Shown: positions 52,608 to 62,801, counted from the first letter of the stretch. The stretch is 64,000 nucleotides of DNA from Pedococcus badiiscoriae (GCF_013408925.1 NZ_JACCAB010000001.1:1736001-1800000); one strand, 5' to 3'. Made by a program: numbers and translations. The notes: a model not told the origin generated them from the sequence alone.

Positions 52608-53534
52608 GTGGCCTCTCCCAGTGGTGAGCAGTGGACGCTTCGGCGCGGACGGCAGGAGGCCACCGTCGTCGAAGTGGGCGGCGGCCTGCGCACCTATCGC
52701 GTGGACGGCGCCGACATCGTGGCCGGCTACGCCGACGACGAGGTATGCCGCTCCGGTCGCGGCCAGGTGTTGATGCCGTGGCCCAACCGGATCCGCGACG
52801 GGGCCTACTCGTTCGCGGGACAGGACTACCAGCTCGGGCTGACCGAGGTCGCCCTCCGGAACGCCAACCACGGGCTGGTGCGGTGGGCCACCTGGCAGCT
52901 GCACTGGCACAACGACGACTGGTCAGCGCTGACCGTGCGCACCCGGCTGCATCCCCAGCCCGGCTGGGACGGCATCCTCGACCTCAGCGTGAACTACGTC
53001 CTGGACGAGCCGGGCCTGACCGTCAGCGTGCACGCGACGAACGTCGGCACCCAGCCGGCCCCCTTCGGCTTCGGGGCACACCCCTACATCGCCGTCGGTG
53101 AGACGCCGTTGGCCCAGGTCGAGCTCGCCGTCCCCGCAGCTCGTGAGGTGCTGGTCGACGACCGTCAGATCCCGACCGGCACCGCTCCGGTCCGGGCCGA
53201 GACGGACTTCCGAGCTGCTCGCGCGCTGGGTGCCACCGAGCTGGACACCGCGTTCACCGACCTGTCGCGGTCTCCCGCCACCGGGGCCTGGGAGGTGGTC
53301 GTGGGAGGGCTCGCGACCGGCGCGGTCACGGTGTGGGGCGACGAGGCACTGCCCTGGGTCCAGGTCTTCACGGCCAAGGGCCGCGACACGGGGGTCGACG
53401 GAGTGCGCGGCATCGCCGTGGAACCCATGTCGTGCCCGGCGAACGCCTTCAACTCCGGGGAAGGGCTCCTCGTCCTCGAGCCGGGCGACGCCTGGTCGGC
53501 TCAGTGGGGCATCGAACCCGCTGTGCTCAGCTGA
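52608..53534 (+). CDS. Aldose 1-epimerase family protein
   Basis: A 308-residue beta-sandwich mutarotase. LMPWPNRIRDGAYSFAGQDYQL, NANHGLVRWATWQ (first catalytic His), FGFGAHPYIAVG (second His) and VAVEPMSCPANAFNSG (Glu) are the family's conserved stretches in order. It interconverts alpha and beta forms of a sugar such as galactose or glucose. GTG 52608 is preferred because it begins right before the fold; a GTG nine bases upstream is the alternative. The end overlaps the convergent transporter gene by 8 bp. Confidence 0.88.
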   Translation: MASPSGEQWTLRRGRQEATVVEVGGGLRTYRVDGADIVAGYADDEVCRSGRGQVLMPWPNRIRDGAYSFAGQDYQLGLTEVALRNANHGLVRWATWQLHWHNDDWSALTVRTRLHPQPGWDGILDLSVNYVLDEPGLTVSVHATNVGTQPAPFGFGAHPYIAVGETPLAQVELAVPAAREVLVDDRQIPTGTAPVRAETDFRAARALGATELDTAFTDLSRSPATGAWEVVVGGLATGAVTVWGDEALPWVQVFTAKGRDTGVDGVRGIAVEPMSCPANAFNSGEGLLVLEPGDAWSAQWGIEPAVLS

Positions 53535-54867
53535 CGGTGCCGGCTGACCCCTTCGCCTGCGCCGGCGTCACCGTCCCGGGCTCGGGCGCCGGCCCGCCGT
53601 CCTGCAGGCCGTTGACGGAGGGCGTGATCCGCCGCTCGACCGCGAAGGCCAGCGCCACCATCAGCGCGCAGCCCACGACGATCATGGCGATGAAGGCCGC
53701 CGACCAGTGGTGGCCGAGCATGAAGCCTGCGACCACGGGCCCCAGGATCGTCCCGGACTGGAACGCCCCTGCGTTGACCGCGTTGTAGCGCCCGCGCAGG
53801 TGGTCGGGGGCGAGGTCGTTCGTGATGGCGGGAATGGTCGGCTGGAGCAGCGTCTCGCCGAGCGCGAAGGCCGCGTGGAAGGCGAGGACGCCCCCGGCGG
53901 CCGCGACGCTCCCCGCGGCGAACCCGGTCAGCCCGAGCACGAGCCAGGCCAGCGCCCACAGCGCGGCCATGACCATCAGGATCCGGGTGCGCCGCCGCCC
54001 CGTGATGCGCCGCAGCACGAAGAACTGCAGCCCGACGATGACCGCCGTGTTGACGGCGAACGCGAACCCGATGACGCTCGTCGACACCTGGCTCACCTGC
54101 CGGGCGAATGCCGGGAAGCCCGCCTCCATCTGGCCGTAGCCGATGAACACGCCGAGGAAGGTCAGCACGGTGACCCACAGGACCGCCGGGTTGCGCAGGA
54201 TCGTGAGGTAGGAGCCCGCAGCCGCGCTCTCGCCCTCCGGCTTCTCGGCGCGGCCGTGCACGTGACGCAACGGCCCGACGAGCAGCCCGATCGGCACGAG
54301 CATCGAGGCCGCATCGGCGAGGAAGATCACCGTGAACGTCGAGGGCCTGGTCACGTCGGCGTAGAGGCCGCCGATCACCCCACCCAGGCCAATGCCCAGG
54401 TTGACCAGGGCGAAGTTGATCCCGAAGTACTGCTGTCGGGCGGGTCCTGTCGTGATCGCCGCGACCAGGGCGTTGAAGGCGGGCCAGGCCACCCCGAAGT
54501 TGAACCCGAGGAAGACGAAGGCCAGCGCCACGACGGCCGGGGTCGTCGCGAACGCGAGGATCACGCACCCGACCAGCTGGGCGCTGGTGCCCCACAGCAG
54601 CATCCGGCGGGCGCCGTACCGGTCGGTCAGGGCGCCTCCAGGTCCGGTGACGACGAGCGCGACGACCGCGATGAAGGCCATGAGCAGGCCTGCGAGGTCC
54701 AGCGAGATCCCACGCACCTCGTGCAGGTAGATGACGGTGAACGGCAGGGTCAGCCCGCGACCCAGGGTCTGCACCGCCACCGTCGACAGCAGCCACCGGC
54801 CCTCGACCGGCAGCTGTGCCCAGAACTCGCGGAGCCCGGACTGGCTTGGTGCTGACGACTCACTCAC
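53527..54867 (-). CDS. MFS transporter
   Basis: A 446-residue 12-helix transporter from GTG 54867. LLMAFIAVVALVVTGPGGALTDRYGARRMLLWGTSAQLV gives the MFS motif A (GxLTDRYGARR), and PTIPAITNDLAPDHLRGRYNAVNAGAFQSGTILGPVVAG the second-half counterpart. It resembles YfkF/MdtG-like drug-efflux members. Substrate unknown. Convergent with the epimerase gene. Confidence 0.88.
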   Translation of the reverse strand: MSESSAPSQSGLREFWAQLPVEGRWLLSTVAVQTLGRGLTLPFTVIYLHEVRGISLDLAGLLMAFIAVVALVVTGPGGALTDRYGARRMLLWGTSAQLVGCVILAFATTPAVVALAFVFLGFNFGVAWPAFNALVAAITTGPARQQYFGINFALVNLGIGLGGVIGGLYADVTRPSTFTVIFLADAASMLVPIGLLVGPLRHVHGRAEKPEGESAAAGSYLTILRNPAVLWVTVLTFLGVFIGYGQMEAGFPAFARQVSQVSTSVIGFAFAVNTAVIVGLQFFVLRRITGRRRTRILMVMAALWALAWLVLGLTGFAAGSVAAAGGVLAFHAAFALGETLLQPTIPAITNDLAPDHLRGRYNAVNAGAFQSGTILGPVVAGFMLGHHWSAAFIAMIVVGCALMVALAFAVERRITPSVNGLQDGGPAPEPGTVTPAQAKGSAGTVS

Positions 54868-55023
54868 CCGTCGATCCTCCCGCACGCCACCGACGGCGGG
54901 ACACCGGGTTTCCGGCGGAGCGCCCTGTGAGCACGCGGCATACCGAGAAAGGATTTGGAGCCACCCGATAACCTTGCGAGTGCGCAACGACGCACCCCAA
55001 CTTTCGAGGCAAGAGGAAGACAA

Positions 55024-55419
55024 GTGCCTACTGGCAAGGTCAAGTGGTACGACGCGGAGAAGGGCTTCGGCTTCATCTCCGACGACGACGGAAGCGACGT
55101 GTTCCTGCACGCGAACGCCCTCCCCGAGGGGGTCGCCACGCTCAAGGGTGGCGCCCGCGTGGAGTTCAGCGTGGCCGAGGGACGCCGCGGCACGCAGGCC
55201 CTGCAGGTGACCCTGCTCGAGGCCGCTCCCACCGTCAGCGCCGGCAAGCGTGAGGCGTCGCGCAAGTCCCCCGAGGACCTCGCGCCGCTGGTCGAGGACG
55301 CCATCAAGCTGCTCGACAACGCGTCCAACTCGCTGCGGCGCGGGCGTCGTCCCGAGAAGGACCACGCCACCAAGCTCGCCGCCGTCCTGCGCTTCCTCGC
55401 CGACCAGATCGAGCCGTGA
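55024..55419 (+). CDS. Cold-shock-domain protein with C-terminal extension
   Basis: A 131-residue protein from GTG 55024, with GAGGAAG upstream. The N-terminal 65 residues are a cold-shock domain: PTGKVKWYDAEKGFGFISDDDGSDVFLHANAL has RNP1 (KGFGFI) and RNP2 (DVFLH). The remaining ~65 residues are helical and charged (EDLAPLVEDAIKLLDNASNSLRRGRRPEKDHATKLAAVLRFLADQIEP), longer than ordinary 67-residue Csp and as in mycobacterial CspB. It binds single-stranded nucleic acid. Its stop overlaps the start of the DUF3027 gene by 4 bp. Confidence 0.92.
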   Translation: MPTGKVKWYDAEKGFGFISDDDGSDVFLHANALPEGVATLKGGARVEFSVAEGRRGTQALQVTLLEAAPTVSAGKREASRKSPEDLAPLVEDAIKLLDNASNSLRRGRRPEKDHATKLAAVLRFLADQIEP

Positions 55420-56153
55420 TGGCGCCCAAGGACGACGCCGTCCTGGCCGGGGCTGTGGACCTGGCCCGTGAGGCTGCCGAGTCGATCGCCGAGCAGGGCA
55501 CCGTTGGTGACCACCTCGGCATGCAGATGGACGACGAGCGGCTGGCCACGCACTTCTTCGCCTGCGAAGCCGTCGCCTACCCCGGCTGGCGCTGGGCGAT
55601 CACCCTCGCCCGGGTGCCGCGCGGCAAGGTCGCGACCGTGTGCGAGACCAACCTCGTGCCCGGCGAGGGTGCACTGCTGTCCCCTCCGTGGCTCCCGTAT
55701 GCCGAGCGCCTGGCGCCCGGTGACCTCAGCGCCGGCGACGTGCTCCCCTACAAGGAGGACGACCCGCTGCTCGAGGCCGGGTTCGAGGCCACCGGCGACG
55801 AGGAGGTCGACGAGCTCGCCGCCTACGAGCTGGGTCTGGGACGCAAGCGCGTCCTGTCGGCCGAGGGTCGCGAGGCCGCGGCCCAGCGGTGGTACGAGGG
55901 CGAGAACGGCCCGCACGCCGAGGTCGCCGAGAAGGCCCCGGCACCCTGCTCCTCCTGCGGGTACTTCCTCCCGATGGCGGGTGCACTCCGCTCTTTTTTC
56001 GGCGTGTGCGCCAACGCCTGGTCACCTTCCGACGGTCGCGTCGTGAGCATTGACCACGGCTGCGGCGCCCACTCCGAGATCGACGCCGAGCCGGCTGAGC
56101 CCATGCCGGTCGGTCAGCCCATCGTCGACGAGATCGCCTACGACCTCGTCTGA
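55416..56153 (+). CDS. DUF3027 protein
   Basis: A 245-residue protein, GTG 55416 (or ATG 55419) overlapping the csp stop. DUF3027 wording: DHLGMQMDDERLATHFFACEAVAYPGWRWAITLARVPRGKVATVCETNLVPGEGALLSPPWLPYAERL, then a C-terminal Cys block APCSSCGYFLPMAGALRSFFGVCANAWSPSDGRVVSIDHGCGAHSE that could bind zinc (CxxC...C...HxC). The family is limited to actinobacteria and lacks a known function; constant association with csp suggests RNA metabolism. Confidence 0.88.
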   Translation: MMAPKDDAVLAGAVDLAREAAESIAEQGTVGDHLGMQMDDERLATHFFACEAVAYPGWRWAITLARVPRGKVATVCETNLVPGEGALLSPPWLPYAERLAPGDLSAGDVLPYKEDDPLLEAGFEATGDEEVDELAAYELGLGRKRVLSAEGREAAAQRWYEGENGPHAEVAEKAPAPCSSCGYFLPMAGALRSFFGVCANAWSPSDGRVVSIDHGCGAHSEIDAEPAEPMPVGQPIVDEIAYDLV

Positions 56154-56187
56154 GCCGGTGGGTCGCACCGTCTGACCGGAGGGCGCG

Positions 56188-56454
56188 TCAGTCGGCCCCG
56201 GCGGCGTTGCCGCGACCCCGGCGGACGTACGAGAAGCCGATGAATCCGAGCACGAGGCCCGCCACCGGGACCCAGGGCCACCAGTGACGCTCGCCCTGGT
56301 GCAGCACGGGCACAGCCAGGACGACGGCCAGCGTGACGACCCAGCCGAGCTGTCCCCAGAGCACGACCCGCGCGGTGCTGACAGCCAGCGGCTTCAGCTC
56401 TCCGTCGCCGCCGGGTCCGGCCTGACCCTCAGCGGGGGGCTGCGACTCGCTCAT
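56188..56454 (-). CDS. DUF2530 small membrane protein
   Basis: An 88-residue protein from ATG 56454. A hydrophilic N-terminus is followed by ELKPLAVSTARVVLWGQLGWVVTLAVVLAVPVL and HWWPWVPVAGLVLGFIGFSYVRRGRG, two membrane helices ending in a basic tail, which is the actinobacterial DUF2530 layout. Function unknown. Divergent from the purine permease gene across a 55-bp gap. Confidence 0.85.
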   Translation of the reverse strand: MSESQPPAEGQAGPGGDGELKPLAVSTARVVLWGQLGWVVTLAVVLAVPVLHQGERHWWPWVPVAGLVLGFIGFSYVRRGRGNAAGAD

Positions 56455-56509
56455 GCCGGGCAGCCTATCTTTCGCGACGACACCGCGATGAGGCCCTACT
56501 CTGCTGCCC

Positions 56510-58027
56510 ATGGCCAAGCCCCCCACACAGTCTGAGGCGCCACTGCGCCCGTCCGCGAAGACGCCCCCCGCCCGAGGCCTCGACGGCTTCTTCCGGATCA
56601 CCGAGCGTGGTTCCACCCTCGGCCGCGAGATCCGCGGCGGGCTGGTCACGTTCTTCACGATGGCGTACATCGTCGTCCTGAACCCGCTCATCATCGGGAC
56701 CCAGCAGGACGGTTCCGGCAAGTTCCTCGGTGGCGGTGACGTGGTCCACGCGATCACGTTGGTGGCCGCCGGCACCGCCCTGGTGGCCGGGGTCATGACC
56801 GTCCTCATGGGCGTGGTCGCCAACTTCCCGATCGCGCTCGCCACGGGCCTGGGCCTCAACGCCTTCGTCACCTTCGGCATCGCGAAGCTGCCGAACATGA
56901 CGTGGGCCGACGCGATGGGCCTGGTCGTCATCGAGGGCGTGATCATCACGATCCTCGTGCTGACCGGTTTCCGGCAGGCGGTCTTCCGCGCCATCCCGAG
57001 TGAGCTGAAGACCGCGATCTCGGTCGGCATCGGCCTGTTCATCGCGATCATCGGGCTGGTCGACGCCGGTTTCGTGCGCAAGCCTGCCGCCGGTCCCGTG
57101 CCGGTCGAGCTCGGCATCGGTGGGTTCCTCAACGGGTGGCCGCTGCTCGTCTTCGTCGTCGGCCTGCTGGCGATCATCGTCATGATGGTCAAGCGGGTGA
57201 GGGGCGCCATCCTCTACGGCATCATCGGCGCGACCGTCCTGGCGGTCATCATCGAGGCCGTCGGCAAGATCGGCTCCCAGACCGACGCCACCGGCAAGGT
57301 CGTCAACCCGGCCGGCTGGGGGCTCAACGTCCCCAAGCTGCCTGACCAGGTCCTCGACGTCCCCAACTTCGGACTGCTGGGTCACTTCAGCGTGCTGGGC
57401 TCGTTCTCCAAGATCGGCGTCGTCTCCGCGGTGCTGCTCGTCTTCACCCTGCTGCTGGCCGACTTCTTCGACACGATGGGCACGATGGTCGCCATCGGCG
57501 CCGAGGCCGGGCTGCTCGACAAGGCCGGCAACCCGCCGAACTCCGACAAGATCCTGCTGGTCGACTCGGTGGCCGCCATCGCCGGAGGCGCCGGATCCGT
57601 GTCGTCGAACACCTCGTACATCGAGTCGGCCTCCGGTGTCGGCGAGGGCGCGCGCACGGGCCTCGCCTCGGTCGTCACGGGCGTCCTGTTCCTGCTCGCG
57701 ACCTTCCTCGCGCCGCTCGTCAAGATCGTCCCCTACGAGGCGGCGACGCCGGCCCTGGTCGTCGTGGGCTTCCTGATGATGCAGCAGGTCAAGGGCATCG
57801 ACTGGGACGACCTCGAGATCGCGATCCCGGCCTTCCTGACGATCGTGCTCATGCCGTTCACGTACTCGATCACCGCGGGGATCGGCGCCGGGTTCGTCGT
57901 CTACACCCTCATCAAGGTCGTGCGCGGCAAGTCCAGCGTGATCCACCCGCTGCTGTGGGCGGTGTCCGGACTGTTCGTCCTCTACTTCGCGATCGACCCG
58001 GTCAAGAGCCTGCTCGGGGTCCACTGA
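56510..58027 (+). CDS. NCS2-family (AzgA-type) purine permease
   Basis: A 505-residue transporter with 12-14 membrane segments. GLDGFFRITERGSTLGREIRGGLVTFFTMAYIVVLNP is the AzgA-like N-terminus, ALATGLGLNAFVTF the half-helix substrate site, and VSSNTSYIESASGVGEGARTG the family signature. It is expected to import adenine, guanine or hypoxanthine with protons. A strong terminator follows. Likely monocistronic. Confidence 0.9.
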   Translation: MAKPPTQSEAPLRPSAKTPPARGLDGFFRITERGSTLGREIRGGLVTFFTMAYIVVLNPLIIGTQQDGSGKFLGGGDVVHAITLVAAGTALVAGVMTVLMGVVANFPIALATGLGLNAFVTFGIAKLPNMTWADAMGLVVIEGVIITILVLTGFRQAVFRAIPSELKTAISVGIGLFIAIIGLVDAGFVRKPAAGPVPVELGIGGFLNGWPLLVFVVGLLAIIVMMVKRVRGAILYGIIGATVLAVIIEAVGKIGSQTDATGKVVNPAGWGLNVPKLPDQVLDVPNFGLLGHFSVLGSFSKIGVVSAVLLVFTLLLADFFDTMGTMVAIGAEAGLLDKAGNPPNSDKILLVDSVAAIAGGAGSVSSNTSYIESASGVGEGARTGLASVVTGVLFLLATFLAPLVKIVPYEAATPALVVVGFLMMQQVKGIDWDDLEIAIPAFLTIVLMPFTYSITAGIGAGFVVYTLIKVVRGKSSVIHPLLWAVSGLFVLYFAIDPVKSLLGVH

Positions 58028-58043
58028 CCGAACCCGCCCGACC

Positions 58044-58088
58044 CGTATGCCGCGTGGCCCCCGCCGGGGCCGCGCGGCATACGTTTTT
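58044..58088 (+). terminator. Intrinsic terminator after the purine permease gene
   Basis: The outer arms CGTATGCCGCG (58044-58054) and CGCGGCATACG (58073-58083) pair perfectly, with an inner GGCCCC/GGGGCC stem, and TTTTT (58084-58088) follows. The outer stem is built from the window's over-represented octamer. Confidence 0.92.
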
Positions 58089-58110
58089 CGAGGGATGGTT
58101 GCGTCACGAA

Positions 58111-58144
58111 ATACTTAGCACAGGTAATGAGTTATGCTAAGTAT
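58111..58144. promoter_or_regulatory. Candidate MarR operator
   Basis: ATACTTAGCA at 58111-58120 and TGCTAAGTAT at 58135-58144 are perfect 10-bp inverted arms with a 14-bp AT-rich centre. The site sits 17 bp before the MarR start, with AAGGAGG in between, so MarR binding would block its own operon. Confidence 0.85.
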
Positions 58145-58160
58145 CGACAAGGAGGCACCC

Positions 58161-58628
58161 ATGACCCCACCCCGCGCGCGCTCGCGCCGCGCTGCCGATG
58201 CCGGGCTGTCCCCCTCCGCGGTCTCCGCCCTGGCCGGCGAGCTCCGTCTCGCCTGCATGCGCATCTCCCGCCGTGTCCGGTTCGAGAGCCCGCACGTCGT
58301 GGCGCCGCACCAGTTCTCGGTGCTCTGCCGCCTCGAGGAGGCGCCGCGCACGCCGAGTGAGCTCGCAGAGATCGAGAAGGTGAGTGGTCCCAGCATGACC
58401 CGCACGGTCGCGGCCCTCGTCGAGCGCGGTCTGGTCGCGCGCACCGACGACCCCGCCGATCGCAGGCAGGTGATCCTGTCCCTCACCCCCGCCGCGACCA
58501 CGGTGCTGAAGGACATCCGCCGCAAGCGCGACGCGTGGATGTCCGTGCGCGTCGGCCACCTGACCCCGGCCGAGCAGGACGTGCTGCGGCAGGCGTCGGC
58601 CATCCTCACCCGGGTGGCCAACGAGTGA
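58161..58628 (+). CDS. MarR-family transcriptional regulator
   Basis: A 155-residue winged-helix regulator. ATG 58161 has AAGGAGG at a good distance; an upstream ATG at 58134 lies inside the operator and is rejected. HQFSVLCRLEEAPRTPSELAEIEKVSGPSMTRTVAALVERGLVARTDDPADRRQVILSLTPAATTVL is the MarR DNA-binding domain, with DPADRRQ as the wing. It most likely represses itself and the co-transcribed MFS pump. GTGA overlap joins it to the next gene. Confidence 0.92.
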   Translation: MTPPRARSRRAADAGLSPSAVSALAGELRLACMRISRRVRFESPHVVAPHQFSVLCRLEEAPRTPSELAEIEKVSGPSMTRTVAALVERGLVARTDDPADRRQVILSLTPAATTVLKDIRRKRDAWMSVRVGHLTPAEQDVLRQASAILTRVANE

Positions 58629-59923
58629 GCCCCACGTTCTCGTCGCTCGGCGTCCGCAACTACCGGATCTATGCCACCGGTGCGTTCATCTCCAACATCG
58701 GCACCTGGATGGGCCGGGTCGCCCAGGACTGGCTGGTCCTGACCGAGCTGACCCACCACTCGTCCAGCGCGCTCGGGATCGTCACCGGGTTGCAGTTCCT
58801 GCCGTTCCTGCTGCTCGCCCCCTGGGCCGGGATGATCGCCGACCGGTACCCCAAGCGACGGATCCTGGCGATCACCCAGACCTCGCTGGCCCTGTCGTCG
58901 CTGGCCCTCGGGCTGCTCGTCGTCACCGGGCAGGCCCAGCTCTGGATGGTCTACGTCATCGCGCTCTTCACCGGGGTGGCGACCGCCGTCGACAACCCCG
59001 CCCGGCAGACCTTCGTGTCCGAGATGGTGCCGCGCGAGCGGCTGGCCAACGCCGTGTCGCTCAACAGCGCGTCGTTCAACGCCGGGCGCCTCATCGGCCC
59101 CGGCGTCGCGGGCCTGACCATCGCGGCCTTCGGCACGGGGTGGACGCTGTTGCTCAACACCCTGACGTTCGTGGCGGTGATGGTGGCCCTGGCGTCGATG
59201 CGGGCCAGCGAGCTGCGGCCCGCGCCCGCCCTCGCCCGAGGGAGCGGGGCGATCCGGGAGGGGCTGGCCTATGTGCGCAGCCGACCCGACCTCCAGCTCG
59301 TGATGGCCCTGGTCTTCGTGCTCGGCACGTTCGGGATGAACTTCCAGATCACCACCGCGCTGATGGCCACCAAGGAGTTCGGCAAGGGTCCCCAGGAGTA
59401 CGGGCTGCTCGGCTCGGTCATGGCCATCGGGTCGCTGACCGCCGCGCTGCTGTCCGCACGCAGGGCCCGGCCACGGCTGCGGGTCCTGCTCGTCGCGCTC
59501 GTGGGCTTCACCGTCGCCAGCGGCCTGGCCGCGCTCGCGCCCACCTACCTGATGTTCGCGCTCGCCCTCGTCCCGGTGGGACTCACGGCGCTGACCGCCC
59601 TGACGACGGCCAACGCCATGGTCCAGCTCAGCGTCGATCCCGCGATGCGCGGCCGGGTGATGGCGCTGTACATGGCGATCTTCATGGGCGGCACCCCACT
59701 CGGCGCCCCGCTCATCGGCTGGATCGGCGACGTCGCCGGCGCCCGCTGGACGGTCGGCATCGGCACCATCGCCGTGGGGGTCATGCTGGTGGCGGTGTCC
59801 ATCCGGACGGCCAGGCGCGAGAATGTCCAGGTGAGCTACGAGTCACAGCGGCGCCCGCGCATCAGGATCCGCACGCTTCCGCAGCCCGAGGTCTCCGAGC
59901 CCCTCCCCGAGGCGGTCCGATGA
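58625..59923 (+). CDS. MFS transporter in MarR operon
   Basis: A 432-residue 12-helix transporter from GTG 58625. LGVRNYRIYATGAFISNIGTWMGRVAQDWLVL and FLPFLLLAPWAGMIADRYPKRRIL (motif A, MIADRYPKRR) match the EntS/MFS_3-like drug exporter group; GPGVAGLTIAAFGTGW and NSASFNAGRLIGP complete the first half. A 40-residue basic tail follows the last helix. Regulation by the MarR protein suggests a toxic small-molecule substrate. The stop overlaps a 28-residue membrane peptide gene by 4 bp. Confidence 0.9.
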   Translation: MSPTFSSLGVRNYRIYATGAFISNIGTWMGRVAQDWLVLTELTHHSSSALGIVTGLQFLPFLLLAPWAGMIADRYPKRRILAITQTSLALSSLALGLLVVTGQAQLWMVYVIALFTGVATAVDNPARQTFVSEMVPRERLANAVSLNSASFNAGRLIGPGVAGLTIAAFGTGWTLLLNTLTFVAVMVALASMRASELRPAPALARGSGAIREGLAYVRSRPDLQLVMALVFVLGTFGMNFQITTALMATKEFGKGPQEYGLLGSVMAIGSLTAALLSARRARPRLRVLLVALVGFTVASGLAALAPTYLMFALALVPVGLTALTALTTANAMVQLSVDPAMRGRVMALYMAIFMGGTPLGAPLIGWIGDVAGARWTVGIGTIAVGVMLVAVSIRTARRENVQVSYESQRRPRIRIRTLPQPEVSEPLPEAVR

Positions 59924-60006
59924 CCCCGGTCTTTCGGCGTCGGGTCACCATCGCCGTCCTGGTGATCGTGGTGGCGGCTGCCGTCGTGGCGAGCATCCTG
60001 CACTGA
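59920..60006 (+). CDS. 28-residue single-helix membrane peptide, coupled to MFS gene
   Basis: ATG 59920 overlaps the MFS stop (ATGA) and encodes MTPVFRRRVTIAVLVIVVAA and eight more residues (AVVASILH), a basic start and one hydrophobic helix. No family is known to me. Such coupled micropeptides can be small accessory subunits of transporters (as AcrZ is to AcrB), but that is analogy only. The tight overlap and the terminator 36 bp later make it a plausible real gene. Confidence 0.6.
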   Translation: MTPVFRRRVTIAVLVIVVAAAVVASILH

Positions 60007-60041
60007 GCCACTGAGCCCAGCCGCCGGCGACCCCGGGATGC

Positions 60042-60078
60042 CGAAGGCCCACCGGGAGGGGCGTCCGGTGGGCCTTCG
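60042..60078. terminator. Terminator between MFS operon and transglycosylase gene
   Basis: A perfect 14-bp stem (CGAAGGCCCACCGG / CCGGTGGGCCTTCG) with a 9-nt loop lies between convergent genes and probably acts in both directions. Confidence 0.88.
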
Positions 60079-60112
60079 TGGTAGCCATGGGGGTTTGGCT
60101 ACCGGGTGGGGG

Positions 60113-61402
60113 TCAGTGCGGCCGACAGGCGATCGTGATCCCCAGCACGTTGAGGACCGGGTCGTAGCCACTGGGGCACTTGCCGTTCGTCGGTAGGACC
60201 GTAGGCAGGGGGACCGGCGCAGGTGTGGACGGCGTCGGGCTGGGGACCGGCTTCGGGGTCGGGATGGGAGCGGGGGTCTTGGTGATGCCACCGACCACTC
60301 CGCCGACCACGCCGCCCACCACGCCGGGCACGGTGCCCACGACGCCGCCACCGGGCTGCGGACTCGGCGTGCTGCCCGTGCCCGTGCCGGCAACGCCGGA
60401 GCCGGACCCGCCGGACTTGGAACCACCCGCGGCCCCGGGCTTCGCACCGGCCGAGGTGCCGCCCTTGGCCGCCGAGCCGGAGCCCGAGGCGGGCTGCTGC
60501 GCCTGCACCGCGTTGTAGCTCGCCATCGGCTGGGGGTCGCCCGACGGCAGGAAGGGCGAGCCGTTGCGCTGAGCCTGGGACAGGTCGGAGCCGGGGATGA
60601 CCGTGTAGCCACCGCGGTAGCCGGCGGCGATCGCCAGCACCTCGTTGGCGTAGGCGTCACTGTGGTTGTAGCGCAGCACGGCCGAGCGGGCGCCGGAGTC
60701 GGTGCTCAGGTCGCCAGGGCCGGAGCAGAGGTAGACGGCGGTCGCCGTGGCGGCGTCGGCCATGTTCTGCGGGTCCTTGCGTCCGTCGCCGTTCGCGTCC
60801 ACGCCCACCACCCGCCAGGTGCCGGGGATGAACTGCATCGGGCCGACCGCGCGGTCCCAGGTGAGGTCGCGGTCGTAGACGCCGTTGTCGGTGTCGTGGA
60901 TGACGGCGGTGTTGTTGCTGCCGTTGAGCGGGATGCCGTAGATGCCGGGGCGCACGGTGCCGTCACGGTCGATGCCGTTGCCGCCGTACCGGCCGTGGTT
61001 GGACTCGACCTTGCCGATGGCGGCGATGAGGGCCCAGTCGATCCGGCACTGGGTGTCGGCGGCGTCGACGATCGTGGCCGCCCGCCGGTAGGCGTCCAGG
61101 GCAGCAGCGGGGATGCCGTTGGCGCTCATCGACAGGGGCAGGCCGGACGACGAGGAGAAGCCGGATGACGAGGAGAGGGGGGTCGGCTGGGCCTCCGGCG
61201 GGGCCGGCAGCTCGGGCAGCGGCGGGGCGGCCTGGCCGGTGATCGGTTCGCTGGGCACGGTGACGACCGGGGTGTGGTCCGCGACGATGTCGGTCGCGGC
61301 GCTGCCGCCCGTGGCCGCCAGGGCCACGCCCGCGCCGATGAGGGCGATAGCGGGCACACCCCCTGCGATCTTGCGCCACGGCAGTCGCGTCGTGCGTGTC
61401 AT
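60113..61402 (-). CDS. Lytic murein transglycosylase (secreted)
   Basis: A 429-residue secreted protein. Signal region KIAGGVPAIALIGAGVALAATGGSAA is followed by a Ser/Pro linker. The transglycosylase domain, ~100-290, shows CRIDWALIAAIGKVESNHGRYGGNGID (Glu in KVESNHG as catalytic acid) and DRAVGPMQFIPGTWRVVGVDANGDGRKDPQNMADAATATAVYLCSG, with the SLT-type GPMQFIPGTW. The C-terminal ~120 residues are Gly/Val/Pro repeats (GVVGGVVGGVVGG; Pro-rich APVPLPT) plus a short Cys-containing end. It cleaves peptidoglycan outside the cell. The MltB-like form is usual in actinobacteria. Confidence 0.88.
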   Translation of the reverse strand: MTRTTRLPWRKIAGGVPAIALIGAGVALAATGGSAATDIVADHTPVVTVPSEPITGQAAPPLPELPAPPEAQPTPLSSSSGFSSSSGLPLSMSANGIPAAALDAYRRAATIVDAADTQCRIDWALIAAIGKVESNHGRYGGNGIDRDGTVRPGIYGIPLNGSNNTAVIHDTDNGVYDRDLTWDRAVGPMQFIPGTWRVVGVDANGDGRKDPQNMADAATATAVYLCSGPGDLSTDSGARSAVLRYNHSDAYANEVLAIAAGYRGGYTVIPGSDLSQAQRNGSPFLPSGDPQPMASYNAVQAQQPASGSGSAAKGGTSAGAKPGAAGGSKSGGSGSGVAGTGTGSTPSPQPGGGVVGTVPGVVGGVVGGVVGGITKTPAPIPTPKPVPSPTPSTPAPVPLPTVLPTNGKCPSGYDPVLNVLGITIACRPH

Positions 61403-61526
61403 CGTTCGGCTCCTCGACCTCGTTGCACCATGCGGTGTCCCGCCCCGCGTTACAGGGGGATCAACGAGGCCGTGAAGCCGAGGTTACGCGGCGGTGAGGC
61501 CCACAGGGGCTTTGCGCACCCGCAAA

Positions 61527-62663
<1,137 letters not shown>

Positions 62664-62732
62664 TCACCCGTCCCGAGGCGTGGGACATGGGGTCCACCAC
62701 CCGGACGGACCGCATCGACCCCATCGACGCCG

Positions 62733-62775
62733 CGAGGTATGCCGCGCGGCCGGCTCGGCCACGCGGCATACCTCG
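62733..62775 (-). terminator. Terminator after citrate synthase gene
   Basis: Perfect 14-bp stem: CGAGGTATGCCGCG (62733-62746) with CGCGGCATACCTCG (62762-62775), around a 15-nt GC-rich loop. It is 27 bp after the citrate synthase stop on the minus strand. The stem again contains the over-represented octamer on both arms. Confidence 0.85.
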
Positions 62776-62801
62776 TCACGGTGGTGCGGGAAGGACGTCG
62801 G

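Noticed and set aside
61403..61526. Possible second c-di-AMP riboswitch or GTAAC-type control site before the lytic transglycosylase gene
   Set aside because: The ydaO conserved blocks are absent. GTAAC occurs twice but with no regular spacing, so no feature was called.
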